A program made the translations under genes and the position numbers. DNA of 64,000 nt from Anaerolineae bacterium (GTDB taxonomy: Bacteria > Chloroflexota > Anaerolineae > JAADDB01): contig WFWT01000128.1 in assembly GCA_015490995.1 (NCBI GenBank), positions 1 to 64,000 on the forward strand, read 5' to 3'. Numbering within the stretch: the first letter of the stretch is position 1; every line of letters starts with the position of its first letter. This document shows positions 49,093 through 59,562 of this stretch, in pieces. The notes beneath the pieces were generated by a model. The model saw nothing but the letters and a program-made list of their open reading frames with translations, was not told the origin of the DNA and ran no database searches.

Positions 49093-49832
49093 GAGCCTGG
49101 GTGGAACGGCTCATTCAGCACCTCAAGAGGGATCCTTCCTACATGCTGGATCCTCGCCTGAGCACCGCCGACTTGCTGGGCATTTTGTGGCGCCGGGGAT
49201 GGGCCGTGCTGCGGGGGTTGTGGTGGCGCTGGCGGTTGGGCGCGTGTCATGGCGTGCTCTTCGTCGGCCGCCGGGTGCAAATCTTCCATCCCCGCTACTT
49301 GCACGTGGGGCGCAGCGTGACCATTGAGGATGACGTACGCATTAACGCGCTGAGCCAAGAAGGCGTTTGGCTGGGTGATAACGTCTCCATCGGGCGGTTC
49401 ACCATGATCGAAGCAACCGGCCTTCTGACCCGTCTGGGGAAAGGCGTACGTATCGGTGCGAATTCCAACCTGGGCGATTATAACTTCGTCGGCGGCGCCG
49501 GCGGCGTGATCATTGGCGAGAACGTCCTGGTAGGACAGTACGTTTCCTTTCATCCCCAAAACCACATATTCGTCGATCCTAACGTGCCCATCAAAGCACA
49601 GGGAACAACCCAACAGGGCATCGTCGTGGAGGACGACGTGTGGATCGGCGCGCGGGTCACGATCCTGGACGGGGTGCGCATTGGCCGCGGGGCGGTGATC
49701 GCGGCCGGCGCGGTGGTGACCCATGATGTGCCGCCCTACGCAGTGGTAGGTGGGGTCCCGGCCCGTGTGATCAAGTGGCGTAAAACGCCGGACACGGATC
49801 GGCCCGGTGAGGGAGGAACGTCTGTGCCATGA
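49089..49832 (+). CDS. Left-handed beta-helix acyltransferase (hexapeptide repeat)
   Basis: [17 protein letters not shown] ... [21 protein letters not shown] ... [54 protein letters not shown]. Start overlaps preceding stop. Confidence 0.88.
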   Translation: MRAWVERLIQHLKRDPSYMLDPRLSTADLLGILWRRGWAVLRGLWWRWRLGACHGVLFVGRRVQIFHPRYLHVGRSVTIEDDVRINALSQEGVWLGDNVSIGRFTMIEATGLLTRLGKGVRIGANSNLGDYNFVGGAGGVIIGENVLVGQYVSFHPQNHIFVDPNVPIKAQGTTQQGIVVEDDVWIGARVTILDGVRIGRGAVIAAGAVVTHDVPPYAVVGGVPARVIKWRKTPDTDRPGEGGTSVP

Positions 49833-51226
49833 CCCCGGTAGGGTTGTTGGTTCTGGTGGCCGGTTTGAGCCTCGGGCTGCTGGGTTTGGCGCTCCTGTGG
49901 CGCCGGTGGCCGACTTTGGCCCTCTTTCTGCTCCTGGTTGGCGTGTACACGAACCGCTACAAGTGGGAAGTAGGCCCCGTCAGCATCCGCACCGAACAGG
50001 TCATTGTACTGTTACTCGGCGGGCTGATCGCCCTGCGCTGGGCCTGGCGAGGTGAACCTATACGTTTTCCCCTGCCAGGAGGATACGCCATCGGGTGGTG
50101 GCTTGCCCTGGCCATGGCCACTGCTCTCTACGCGCCTGCGCCCCTGGGCGTGCTGCGCCACGTGATACGGCTCGGGCTCATGGTGGGCGTGTTTTTTGTA
50201 ACGGTCAATTTGCTGCCTACCTCTCGGGACTGGTACACCTTGGTGCGCGGTCTCTTCTTCCTGGGCCTGTTGGAAGGGGCATGGGGCCTTCTAGCACGTG
50301 TAGTGTACACGTGGGACTTCGGCACGGTGACCTTGGGCGGGTATACGCTCACTGCCCCCCTCAACCTGGGTATTCAGGTTACCACCAGTTTACCGGTCCC
50401 CGTGCCGTACGGCACGCTCGAGGAGGGCAATATTTTCGGCAGCACTATGGGCGCGCTGTTGCTGTTATCCCTAGGCCTGTGGATACAGCCGTTGCCCCCG
50501 ATCTCCCGGCGATGGGCAGCGGTAGGAGTAGGAGTGACGGGATTGGCCTGGTTGCTCAGTCTGGCCCGGGGAGCATGGTTGGGGGTAGTGTTAGTCCTCC
50601 CTCTCTTCTGGGTTTTGGCCCCCCGCAGCGGGACCCAACGCCTCAGCCACATGGGGGTGCTGCTGGTGCTGGCCCCGCTGGCATTGGCAGTTCTTGCAGC
50701 ACTTCTTATTGTGCTCCCTCCCAGCTCACCCATCATTGCCCGTTTACAGACCTTCACCCAACTCAGTGCGGACCCAACCTTTAACCTGCGCATGGAACGG
50801 TGGATTGACGCGTGGAACGACATCCGTCTTCGTCCCTTCATCGGGTGGGGTCCGGGGACGTTCGAGTACCTGCACGGCATTCAACGCTTCGCGCAGGCCT
50901 GGCTCGACTCGTTGACCATCAAGGTCGTCCAGGAAAGTGGGGTTCTGGGATTGTTGTTCTTCTACGGCTTCTGGGCCACGGTAGTCGGAGAGGGCGTACA
51001 CGCGCTGCTGAGTGACCGAGCGTCTCCATATCGGGGCGCGCTATTAGGTCTGGTCGGCGGCGCGGCCGTGCTCTTTCTGGCTTATCACGCGACCGATGCG
51101 ACCTGGCTGGGATTTATGTGGTTGTGGCTGGCCGCGTTGACGGCACATCCTCACAGTTGGTGGGTTTCCTATGAGCAAACCTCTGAACACACCCCACACA
51201 CTGCTGTTCGTTCATTCCAGCAATGA
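49829..51226 (+). CDS. O-antigen ligase/polymerase family membrane protein
   Basis: Multi-TM protein with the late loop [27 protein letters not shown]...[16 protein letters not shown], typical of Wzy_C. Confidence 0.82.
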   Translation: MTPVGLLVLVAGLSLGLLGLALLWRRWPTLALFLLLVGVYTNRYKWEVGPVSIRTEQVIVLLLGGLIALRWAWRGEPIRFPLPGGYAIGWWLALAMATALYAPAPLGVLRHVIRLGLMVGVFFVTVNLLPTSRDWYTLVRGLFFLGLLEGAWGLLARVVYTWDFGTVTLGGYTLTAPLNLGIQVTTSLPVPVPYGTLEEGNIFGSTMGALLLLSLGLWIQPLPPISRRWAAVGVGVTGLAWLLSLARGAWLGVVLVLPLFWVLAPRSGTQRLSHMGVLLVLAPLALAVLAALLIVLPPSSPIIARLQTFTQLSADPTFNLRMERWIDAWNDIRLRPFIGWGPGTFEYLHGIQRFAQAWLDSLTIKVVQESGVLGLLFFYGFWATVVGEGVHALLSDRASPYRGALLGLVGGAAVLFLAYHATDATWLGFMWLWLAALTAHPHSWWVSYEQTSEHTPHTAVRSFQQ

Positions 51227-52361
51227 GCTCTACGGTTCAGACCGTAGCTTGCTAGAGCTGGTACGACGTCTGGATCCGGCTCGCTACCGGCCGTTGGTAG
51301 TCTTACCGGTGGATTTGCCTTATCAGGGAGCCTTGGCTCATGCCTTGAGCAAGGCCGGCATACCTTACCGGGAAGTGGACATGGCTGTGCTGCGGCGTCG
51401 GTACATGCGCCCGCGCGGGATGTGGGCGTTGCTGCGCCGCCTGATGGTGGGCACCCTAGCTCTTTTCCGGCTGGGACGTGCCCAACAGGTCGCGCTGGTT
51501 CATTCCAACAGCAGTGCTGTGTTGTGTGGAGCCACCGTCACCGCGCTGTTACGTCGTCCCCACGTGTGGTACGTGCGGGAGATGGCCCAAGCACCAACGC
51601 CAGTACGTCGCCTCCTGGCCTGGCTGGTGGCTACCCGTGCTCATCGCATTGTGGTCAACTCACGCGCGGTGGGAGATTATCTCCTGGTCGATGTGCCCTG
51701 GGCCGCGGACCGGATTGTGGTCATTCCCCCTCCGGTGGACACGACGCGCTTTTCACCCGACGTGGATGGCTCGGCACTTCGGAAAGCGTGGGGCGTGGCG
51801 ACAGAAGACGTGCTCTTCGGCGTTGTGGGCCGCATTCACTGGTGGAAAGGCCAGGATATCTTCCTGGAAGCGGCTGCCCGCATGGCTCCCCAAGCTCCCC
51901 GCGCGCGCTTTGTCATCGTGGGCGACGTGGTGCCCGGCGAAGCCGCACGACGGGAGCGCCTGCGCGCGCTGGCGCACGCGTTAGGCATCGCCTCGCGGGT
52001 TATCTGGGCCGGTTATCGGGAGGATATCCCACAAGTGATGGCCGCTCTGGACGTGTTGGTCCTGCCGTCTACCGCGCCAGAACCCTTTGGCCGGGTGTTG
52101 ATCGAAGCCATGGCCACAGCCAAGCCGGTTATCGCTACCGCCCACGGTGGCCCCCTGGAGGTCGTGATCCCTGAAAGGACCGGCTTGCTTGTCCCCCCCC
52201 GTGATGTCGACGCACTGGCCCATGCCATGTTGTGGTTCTACAAACACCCTCAACACCGCCGTGACATGGGCATAGCAGGACTTGCCCGCGTGCGAGAAAC
52301 ATATACCATAGAACAGCATGTGGCGGCCTTCGAGGCCCTGTACGCCCAGTTGCTCGATTAA
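51171..52361 (+). CDS. Glycosyltransferase family 4
   Basis: [24 protein letters not shown] ... GVVGRIHWWKGQDIFLEAAARM ... PEPFGRVLIEAMATAKPVIATAHGGPLEVV. Confidence 0.88.
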   Translation: MSKPLNTPHTLLFVHSSNELYGSDRSLLELVRRLDPARYRPLVVLPVDLPYQGALAHALSKAGIPYREVDMAVLRRRYMRPRGMWALLRRLMVGTLALFRLGRAQQVALVHSNSSAVLCGATVTALLRRPHVWYVREMAQAPTPVRRLLAWLVATRAHRIVVNSRAVGDYLLVDVPWAADRIVVIPPPVDTTRFSPDVDGSALRKAWGVATEDVLFGVVGRIHWWKGQDIFLEAAARMAPQAPRARFVIVGDVVPGEAARRERLRALAHALGIASRVIWAGYREDIPQVMAALDVLVLPSTAPEPFGRVLIEAMATAKPVIATAHGGPLEVVIPERTGLLVPPRDVDALAHAMLWFYKHPQHRRDMGIAGLARVRETYTIEQHVAAFEALYAQLLD

Positions 52362-52376
52362 GAGGATGAAAACAAG

Positions 52377-53597
52377 ATGGTCTTAGCCCCTCCTGCTCGT
52401 CTGGCTCTGGAAGTATGGGACGAACAACCTGATGCGCTGGCCGCGCGTCTGGCCGCCTGCCGGGAACGGTTGGGGCTCCTTCACATTGCCATGTTGGGCA
52501 CCCGAGGGGTCCCTGCCGCGTACAGCGGCTTTGAAACATGTGTGGAGCAACTGGGGAGCCGCTTGGTGCAGCGCGGCCACCGGGTGACGGTGTACATCCG
52601 GCCTCACCATGTTCAATATCCCCATCCCACGTACCGGGGAATGCGCCTGATAGGTATACCCACCATCGCCAACAAGTACCTGGACACCATTGTGCACGCC
52701 TTCCTGTCGAGCTTGCACGCGCTGACCCAGGATTACGACATTGCCCTTTACTTCATCGTGGGCAATAGCCCGGTCACCTGGATTCCCAGACTGCGGGGGC
52801 AGATCAGCGTGTTGAACGTTGACGGCTTGGACTGGAAGCGGGATAAATGGCCGGGGTGGGCGAAACGGTACATCCGATTTACCGAACGGCTGGCGACCAT
52901 CCTTCCCAACGCGTTCGTGACCGATTCGCGAGTCGTGCAGCGATACTACCAGGAACGTTACGGTCAACGGCCACCGTACATACCTTACGGAGCCGAGGTC
53001 ACTCACCGGCCACCGGGCCCGGTGCTCCGTCGATGGGGGTTAGAACCCGGCCGTTACGTTCTGTTCGTAGGTCGCCTGGTCCCAGAGAATTGTCCGCATC
53101 ACCTAGTGGAAGCCTTCAACGGATTACGCACGGACATGAAATGTGTGATTGTGGGTGATGCGCCATACGCGGAGGATTACAAGGCTTACCTTCGCTCCAT
53201 CGCCGGACCAAACGTGGTGTTTACCGGCTATTGCTTTGGCGAGTGCTACGAGGAGATCAGCAGCCATGCGTATATCTTCGTGGAAACTTCTCAGGTAGGG
53301 GGGACCCATCCAGCACTGCTGGAAGCGATGGCCTTTGGCTCGTGTGTGGTGGTCAACGGCACGGAGGAGAACCGGGAAACCATCGGTGACGCGGGTTTTG
53401 CTTATGACGGGCACCGGGGCGGGGAAGCGCTGCGAGAGGTCCTCCAGTACCTTCTGGACCACCCGGAAGTGGTGGCCGAGTACCGACGTAAAGCTCAGGA
53501 ACGGGTGCAGCGGTACTACACCTGGGAAGCGGTGACAAACGCTTATGAGTGGCTTTTTTACCGACTTCTGGCGGAGCGTCGTGGGATTTCCTGTTAA
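52377..53597 (+). CDS. DUF1972-type glycosyltransferase (rhamnosyltransferase-like)
   Basis: HIAMLGTRGVPAAYSGFETCVEQLGSRLVQRGHRVTVYIRPH ... SVLNVDGLDWKRDKW ... GTHPALLEAMAFGSCVVVNGTEENRETIG. Confidence 0.85.
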   Translation: MVLAPPARLALEVWDEQPDALAARLAACRERLGLLHIAMLGTRGVPAAYSGFETCVEQLGSRLVQRGHRVTVYIRPHHVQYPHPTYRGMRLIGIPTIANKYLDTIVHAFLSSLHALTQDYDIALYFIVGNSPVTWIPRLRGQISVLNVDGLDWKRDKWPGWAKRYIRFTERLATILPNAFVTDSRVVQRYYQERYGQRPPYIPYGAEVTHRPPGPVLRRWGLEPGRYVLFVGRLVPENCPHHLVEAFNGLRTDMKCVIVGDAPYAEDYKAYLRSIAGPNVVFTGYCFGECYEEISSHAYIFVETSQVGGTHPALLEAMAFGSCVVVNGTEENRETIGDAGFAYDGHRGGEALREVLQYLLDHPEVVAEYRRKAQERVQRYYTWEAVTNAYEWLFYRLLAERRGISC

Positions 53598-53773
53598 GGT
53601 ACCGTACCGGCGGCCTTCCACGGCCCTGCCGCGTAGCGGAGATCCATGTCAGGACGTATCTTGTGCCAGACCCGCGTGTTAAAACAGATGTCAGACAAAT
53701 CCTCCGGTGACGGTCACTCCCGGAGGGCGTTCGGTAGTCAGGTGCGACCGAGTTCACGGTAAGGACGAACAGC

Positions 53774-54577
53774 ATGAGCAGAGAGGCGTTTGTGGAACAG
53801 GTGGCCATTATCACAGGGGCGTCCAGCGGTATCGGTCGGGCGACTGCACTTGCCCTCGCCCGCGAAGGAGCGCGCGTGGTACTGGCAGCACGGCGACGGC
53901 CAGCGCTGGACGCGGTGGCCAGAGAGGTCGAGGCCATGGGCGGCCAAGCCTTAGTAGTCCCCACCGATGTTACCGACCGACAACAAGTCACCCACCTGAT
54001 CACCCGTACCTTGGATACATGGGGCCAGGTAGACATTCTCATCGCCAATGCCGGCGTGTATATCCGTAAACCGGTCCGGGAGTTACAGGTAGAGGATGTC
54101 GAAAAGTCCATGGCCGTCAACTTTTACGGCGCACTGTACCCAGTGCTCGCGGTTTTACCCCACATGCTGCAGCGAGCGCGGGGACACATTGTGCTGGTCA
54201 CCTCCATGGACGCGAAGAAGGGCATTCCCCCGGACGCGCCTTATGTGGCGGCTAAATTTGCCCTGGCTGGGTTCGGAGATGTCCTGCGGCAAGAGCTTCA
54301 TGGCAGCGGCGTGGGAGTCACCGTGGTCTTTCCCGGTCGAGTGGACACCCCACTGATCGCAAACCTGAAGGTCCCGTGGATTTCTGCTAAAATTCCTCCG
54401 GAAACGGTGGCACGAGCCATCCTGCGAGGGATTCGGCGTCGTCAACCTGAGGTGATTGTGCCCTGGCAGGCCCGGCTGTTAATATATGCCCATACCTTTT
54501 CACCGCGCTTCGCGGATTGGGCTGTGCGCTTCTTCCACCTAGAGGGCTGGGAGGTCGCTCCTGGAGAAGGCTCCTGA
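53774..54577 (+). CDS. Short-chain dehydrogenase/reductase
   Basis: VAIITGASSGIGRATALALAREGARVVLAARR, ANAGVY, YVAAKFALAGF. The usual catalytic Ser region is VTSMDAKKG. Confidence 0.88.
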   Translation: MSREAFVEQVAIITGASSGIGRATALALAREGARVVLAARRRPALDAVAREVEAMGGQALVVPTDVTDRQQVTHLITRTLDTWGQVDILIANAGVYIRKPVRELQVEDVEKSMAVNFYGALYPVLAVLPHMLQRARGHIVLVTSMDAKKGIPPDAPYVAAKFALAGFGDVLRQELHGSGVGVTVVFPGRVDTPLIANLKVPWISAKIPPETVARAILRGIRRRQPEVIVPWQARLLIYAHTFSPRFADWAVRFFHLEGWEVAPGEGS

Positions 54578-54664
54578 GACCCATGGCCCGGAGCAGGAAG
54601 GCCGGATGCTCGACCGTGCTCCGGATCACCACACTGAAGACATGAAAATGGGGAGGATGTTGCC

Positions 54665-56158
54665 ATGAGTACATCCGTGATGCCAATTGCCAAACCGCGT
54701 CATCCTTGGTTACGCCGGGTGCGGGTGTCTTTTGTGCCCGGGCCAATGACGCCCCTGCTGGAAAGTGTTGTAGACGGTATTCTCCGTGTGTTTCGCCGTT
54801 TTGGTCACGACGTGCAGGAGACCCCGGACGACAGCACCGACGTGATCATCACCACTGCACCTTTCGGACAGCCGTTACGTTGGCGAGACGCGCTGCTCTT
54901 CACCGCCCGTCGACGGTTTCAGCTACGCCGTACACCTACCCTTTACACTTTAGTACATGTCCGTCCCCGGGAATTCCGGCGCGTGCTCAGCCACCTGCGT
55001 CAGATCCTCCGAAAGGACCCACCTGATCCCAGGGACTTCGACTTTGCAGGGTTGGCCCCTCAAGCCTATCGGGTGCTCTACGAACAGGGACGCCGTGGAG
55101 GGCCTATCTTAGCCTTGGAGCGCATCGTACAGGCCCAAACCAAAAGCATTCGCGTGATCCTCATCGTAGGTGAGGACAAGCCCGAAGTCGCCTACCACTT
55201 CGACTTGGTAGGAGCGTATCCCAAAAGCCAAGGGGATAATCCTGACCTCTTCCACGAAGACATCGTCCTGCGCATGGTGACGACATTGAGCACCCGGGAA
55301 GTGACCCGGCACGAAGTGGTGGGTGATCCTATCCCACGGGCAGTGTGGGATCGCCTCAGCACCCCACGAGCCATGCAGGTGGCCGCCCGTGAGTTGGGGA
55401 AACGGCATTTCTTCACGGAGATGGTGCGCATCGCGGATTTAGTCCAGGTCCCCGCGGTAGCAGACGCGGTGGCCAGCCAGTACAGTGAGGGGTGCTTTGC
55501 CACGTGGGACCCGGAAATTCACGCACTGATTGCCACCGTGACCGGCAGTGCCCGTCCGGTGGACAAGGATAACATTACCGAGGATGACCTGGCCGTTATT
55601 GTCGGCGTGCGCCCTGATGGGCAGGGCGCACGGGTACGCCACGTCGAAGGTAAACGCAACGATCCTCCTTCCTCGGAAGCTGTTGAGCTTATGGACATGG
55701 ACAGCTTGCTCCCCCGCGTTACCCTAGGACCGGAATGGCCCCAGCAGGTAGAGGTACCGGTGGTTCGGTCAAAATTGCACGGTCACCGGGGCATTGCGGC
55801 GTACGACCCCCAGCGGGTGGAATACGTGCCCTTGGACGATCCCTATTACCACTATCTCGTCTCCTGTGCCACCGAAGCGCAGGCACGAGGTATCAAAGGA
55901 GCTTTTGCCCGCTCCGAGGCGCTACAAAACCCGGATGACCCACGCCAAGTTGTCTTTACAGTCTTGCCCGGGCACGGCGTCGTCATGGCCGAAAAGTGGG
56001 TTCCCGGCAAGGCCCCCTTCCAGGTGCTGTGGGAATACATGGATGCCGGTTATCTCGTGGTGGACAATTACGTGCCCCAGGGGCCCATGCGTTACGTACC
56101 TGATGAGACGGGGCGTATGGTGCTGGAAACGGATCGGGATGAGTGGTCATATTTATAA
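54665..56158 (+). CDS. Uncharacterised 497-aa soluble protein
   Basis: Good ORF with a GGGAGGATGTTGCC leader; no domain recognised. Conserved-looking segment VPVVRSKLHGHRGIAAYDPQRVEYVPLDDPYYHYLVSCATEAQARG. Confidence 0.75.
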   Translation: MSTSVMPIAKPRHPWLRRVRVSFVPGPMTPLLESVVDGILRVFRRFGHDVQETPDDSTDVIITTAPFGQPLRWRDALLFTARRRFQLRRTPTLYTLVHVRPREFRRVLSHLRQILRKDPPDPRDFDFAGLAPQAYRVLYEQGRRGGPILALERIVQAQTKSIRVILIVGEDKPEVAYHFDLVGAYPKSQGDNPDLFHEDIVLRMVTTLSTREVTRHEVVGDPIPRAVWDRLSTPRAMQVAARELGKRHFFTEMVRIADLVQVPAVADAVASQYSEGCFATWDPEIHALIATVTGSARPVDKDNITEDDLAVIVGVRPDGQGARVRHVEGKRNDPPSSEAVELMDMDSLLPRVTLGPEWPQQVEVPVVRSKLHGHRGIAAYDPQRVEYVPLDDPYYHYLVSCATEAQARGIKGAFARSEALQNPDDPRQVVFTVLPGHGVVMAEKWVPGKAPFQVLWEYMDAGYLVVDNYVPQGPMRYVPDETGRMVLETDRDEWSYL

Positions 56159-56399
56159 TGCCCATACCTCGCTCAGCGGGAAACTATCTGAGGCGCACCA
56201 GCAGGACATCAGGATACCGCCAACCCGTGGAGGTGGAGGGGAAAATCGTGTTTGGGCTCCCACCTGTCCTTCTCGGACCTTAGACGGTGAAGTGCGAGGA
56301 CCGAGGAAGGGGTAAGGGCCAGAACGTGCCCTTCTGGCTCTGTGGCCACAGGTGACCTGAGCCGGCCCGCCATCAGAGGTTCTGTGAAAGGGTGAAACC

Positions 56400-57179
56400 G
56401 TGTCGCAGCATGTGTTCATTTCACCCCATCCGGATGATGTGGTGCTCTCCTGCGGGGGCACGCTGGTACGGTTGCGTCATTTGGGCCACCGGGTAATGGT
56501 AATCACCGTGTTTGCGGAGGAACCGACTACCCCGGAGTTGAGCCCCTTTGGCCAACGTCACCTTGCCCTGTGGGACGTGGGCTCGTCGCCTATGGAAGTG
56601 CGTCGGGTGGAAGATCGGCGGGCGTTACACGTGCTGGGCGTCCAAGGGTGGTACGGTCAGTACTGCGACGCACCCTTCCGTCGACACCCTGTGGAGGGGC
56701 GATGGTTATACGAGAACGATGACGCGCTGTTCGGCATGCCGGATCCCAGCGAGGGGGACCTACCCCAACGGTTAGCCGGCGAGATCGCCACCGTATGTGG
56801 CGATGTGCCTACCACCCTCTACGTTCCCTTGGGCATGGGGCGCCACGTGGACCACGTGCTGCTTTCCGCAGCAGGACATCACCTGCGCCGACAGGGTTAT
56901 CAAGTCTTTTGGTATGAAGAGTTCCCTTATGCTCTGCAGGAGGGATACCCTTACCGCTGGGAAACGCGAGGGTGGCAACCCTACGTCGTGCCGTTGACAA
57001 TGGAGGAAGTAACCCTCAAGGTCCAGGCCATCCTCTGTTATCGCTCCCAACTCCCCTCCCTCTTTGGGGATGAACGACACGTCCAACGCACTGTCGTCGA
57101 TTACATGTTGACCGTCAGTGGACAGGGATATCCGGCTGAAAGGTACTGGATCCCCCCCACGACGAGAGGTAGTTCGTAA
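56400..57179 (+). CDS. PIG-L family LmbE-like deacetylase
   Basis: VFISPHPDDVVLSCGGTLVRLRHLGHRVMVITVFA (HPDD motif) and GRHVDHVLLSAAG. GTG start. Confidence 0.88.
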   Translation: MSQHVFISPHPDDVVLSCGGTLVRLRHLGHRVMVITVFAEEPTTPELSPFGQRHLALWDVGSSPMEVRRVEDRRALHVLGVQGWYGQYCDAPFRRHPVEGRWLYENDDALFGMPDPSEGDLPQRLAGEIATVCGDVPTTLYVPLGMGRHVDHVLLSAAGHHLRRQGYQVFWYEEFPYALQEGYPYRWETRGWQPYVVPLTMEEVTLKVQAILCYRSQLPSLFGDERHVQRTVVDYMLTVSGQGYPAERYWIPPTTRGSS

Positions 57180-58084
57180 TGGTAGGACGCTGGGTGCACA
57201 CCGCAATATTACGCATCTATCGCAACCCGGTGATCATTGGCCTCTCAGTTCCCTTTGTGCTGCTCAGCTGGTTATCCCGCTGGTTAGATGCGTTGAGCTC
57301 TCTAGGAGGCTTCTGGCGGATACGAAGTTTGATGTTTGATCTGTTCTTAATGCAGCTGAGCATGGAAATTGTCACCTTCTGGGATTACCTGTTAGCTTAC
57401 GGACGTGCGGTCATTTATCTTTATGGGCCGACCATCTGGCCTCGAGTGATGTCCTACCTGGTGGAAGGGGTGATGCTTTTCACCTGGCTCCTCCTGGCCG
57501 GTGTTGTGATTGACCAGAGCCGTTACACAGCGACAAGTGCCCCTCCCTGGCAGGAAAGTCTGTACTTGGCCTGGCGGCAGTGGCCTCATATGGCCCTGGT
57601 AAGTGTGGTGTTGTTCTTGCCCGCCTTCCTTCTAAGTGTGGCCTATAGCATCACCACGTTTCTGGAAAACGCCCTGCTGGAAGCATCGCGCAACCTAACC
57701 CCGGGGCCCATTTCCCAGCTCTTGTGGGCTTTCTTTCCACTGATCTTTGTACACCTGGCATGGCAGGCCATTGTGCAGGAACGTCGCGTTGCCGGGGGCG
57801 CGTTGCGACGAGCGTGGGAAGTCTTCTGGCTCGCGCCGGGGTCCTGGTTGGGTGTAGGAATAGCCGTTTTTATTGCCCACCTGCTGCTTACCAGCTTGTT
57901 GAACGCCGCGCATGCACCGCTGGCAGTGTGGCTTTTTACCGCGCGAGGGCTTGCTGCCGGCATCGCATCCTGGCTTTCAGCGAGCATTATGTTGACCCAA
58001 GCGCTGGTGCAGGTGGGGTGGTGGCTGGCTTCCTGGGGAATCTTCACCCTGGCGTGGGAGGCTATCACCCGTTCGGAGGGGTAG
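57179..58084 (+). CDS. Hypothetical multi-pass membrane protein
   Basis: 301 aa, about 6 TM; starts at the last base of the PIG-L stop codon (coupled). Confidence 0.7.
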   Translation: MVGRWVHTAILRIYRNPVIIGLSVPFVLLSWLSRWLDALSSLGGFWRIRSLMFDLFLMQLSMEIVTFWDYLLAYGRAVIYLYGPTIWPRVMSYLVEGVMLFTWLLLAGVVIDQSRYTATSAPPWQESLYLAWRQWPHMALVSVVLFLPAFLLSVAYSITTFLENALLEASRNLTPGPISQLLWAFFPLIFVHLAWQAIVQERRVAGGALRRAWEVFWLAPGSWLGVGIAVFIAHLLLTSLLNAAHAPLAVWLFTARGLAAGIASWLSASIMLTQALVQVGWWLASWGIFTLAWEAITRSEG

Positions 58085-58100
58085 GGAGATTTCTCCTTGT

Positions 58101-59153
58101 TTATATTAAACGCCCACCGGCGGTACCTGAAACCGGGCGTGTGAGATCCCTTCGCCAGTGGATCCGAGGATCCTGACGGTGTCGCCAACGCCACCAAAGA
58201 CCTAAGGGGTACCCTATCATCTTGGCCACGTCCCCTACAACGCGCAACAGGGGCACCCACAGCGCGGCCATTATCCGGGCTCGCGCGGGCCACTCCGCGC
58301 CGAGTCGTCGTAACCGCCACCACGGCCGACGGCAGTATGCCAGACCGCCGATCAACAACACACCACCGAAAAGGGGATGGCCCTTCAGGCTGAGCACTAT
58401 CAGTGCAGGCAAAACCAACAGATAGGTCACATAGCGCGCCAGATGGCGTCGTCGCCAGAGATCGGCCTGGCCGTCGCCGTAGGCATAATTGCGGTATTGA
58501 CGGAAGAACGCGCCCATGTTCGGCCGGGGACGAAAGTACACCACTGCTTCCGGTGCCCAGGTGAAATCTCCTACGATACCCCGCACACGCAAGTCGAACA
58601 CCACGTCTTCACTGTAAGCCAGCCATTCCGGGTAACCACCAACGCGTTCCCAGGTGGTACGGGTGAACGCCACTGACCGGCTGGAGGGCAGGAAGTGTTG
58701 CGGGGAAATTTCCTCCACCAGAGGAAGGGTCGTTGCTGCCAGGGCGAGTTCAAAGGGAGTACGAGGAGCGGGCAGGAAGAAACCGGCTACCGCCGGTGGA
58801 TTTTCTCCTCGTTGCCAGGGTGCAAGCAGATTTTCCAACCAGTGAGGGGAAAGACGCACCCCCGCATCGGTGACCGCGATCACCGGAGCGTTGGTCTCTC
58901 GAACTGCGATGTTTCGTCCCGCGCTGATGTTTACCCGAGGACACACTTTGACCTTTAGCGGCAGCCGTGTAGCATATTGCCGGATGATCTCCACTGTCTT
59001 ATCCTGAGAGCCGCCATCCACAATGACCACTTCCTCAGGCCGGAGGGTCTGAGCCACAAGGGAATCCAGAAGGGTGGCGATGGTGTCCTCTTCGTTCAAC
59101 ACCGTGACGATAACGGCCACGCGTGGGCGTTGCTGAGAGTTCGTTGTGCTCAT
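58101..59153 (-). CDS. Glycosyltransferase family 2, membrane-associated
   Basis: RVAVIVTVLNEEDTIATLLDSLVAQTLRPEEVVIVDGGSQDKTVEII; ATG 59153. Confidence 0.88.
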   Translation of the reverse strand: MSTTNSQQRPRVAVIVTVLNEEDTIATLLDSLVAQTLRPEEVVIVDGGSQDKTVEIIRQYATRLPLKVKVCPRVNISAGRNIAVRETNAPVIAVTDAGVRLSPHWLENLLAPWQRGENPPAVAGFFLPAPRTPFELALAATTLPLVEEISPQHFLPSSRSVAFTRTTWERVGGYPEWLAYSEDVVFDLRVRGIVGDFTWAPEAVVYFRPRPNMGAFFRQYRNYAYGDGQADLWRRRHLARYVTYLLVLPALIVLSLKGHPLFGGVLLIGGLAYCRRPWWRLRRLGAEWPARARIMAALWVPLLRVVGDVAKMIGYPLGLWWRWRHRQDPRIHWRRDLTRPVSGTAGGRLI

Positions 59154-59271
59154 AGGTAACAGGGTCCCCGCGCGTTTCGGAATCACCGGGAGCGTGCACG
59201 TCTCCACCGAATGCCGCTGCCGGCTGTTCGACGGACGCGAGGGTTGCCGACGGTGGAAACGACCGGGATGA

Positions 59272-59559
59272 TCACAGCAGCTCGATGGTATAATCGACCA
59301 CCTCGGCGTCATGGCGCATGTTCTCCACCGCTTCCACCACCTTCATCAACAGCGCGTGGGCATACCCCGCGTCGGCGCTCACACACGAGACCGCAAGCAC
59401 GGCCCGCTGGTACATGTCCTGCGCGTCCACCTCGGCCACAGAAACGTTAAATTCGTTGCGCAAGCGCGAGATAATGGGCCGGATGACCGCACGTTTACCC
59501 TTAAGCGAGCCGTTGCCCGGAATGTGTAATTCAATGGTAGCCACACCTACGGTGTACAT
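59272..59559 (-). CDS. DUF503 / YlxP-like protein
   Basis: GVATIELHIPGNGSLKGKRAVIRPIISRLRNEFNVSVAEVDAQDMYQRAVLAVSCVS. Confidence 0.88.
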   Translation of the reverse strand: MYTVGVATIELHIPGNGSLKGKRAVIRPIISRLRNEFNVSVAEVDAQDMYQRAVLAVSCVSADAGYAHALLMKVVEAVENMRHDAEVVDYTIELL

Positions 59560-59562
59560 GGC

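Noticed and set aside
56316-56345. GCCAGAA/TTCTGGC hairpin before the PIG-L gene
   Set aside because: Short 7-bp stem without a U-tract; not enough to call a terminator or riboswitch.
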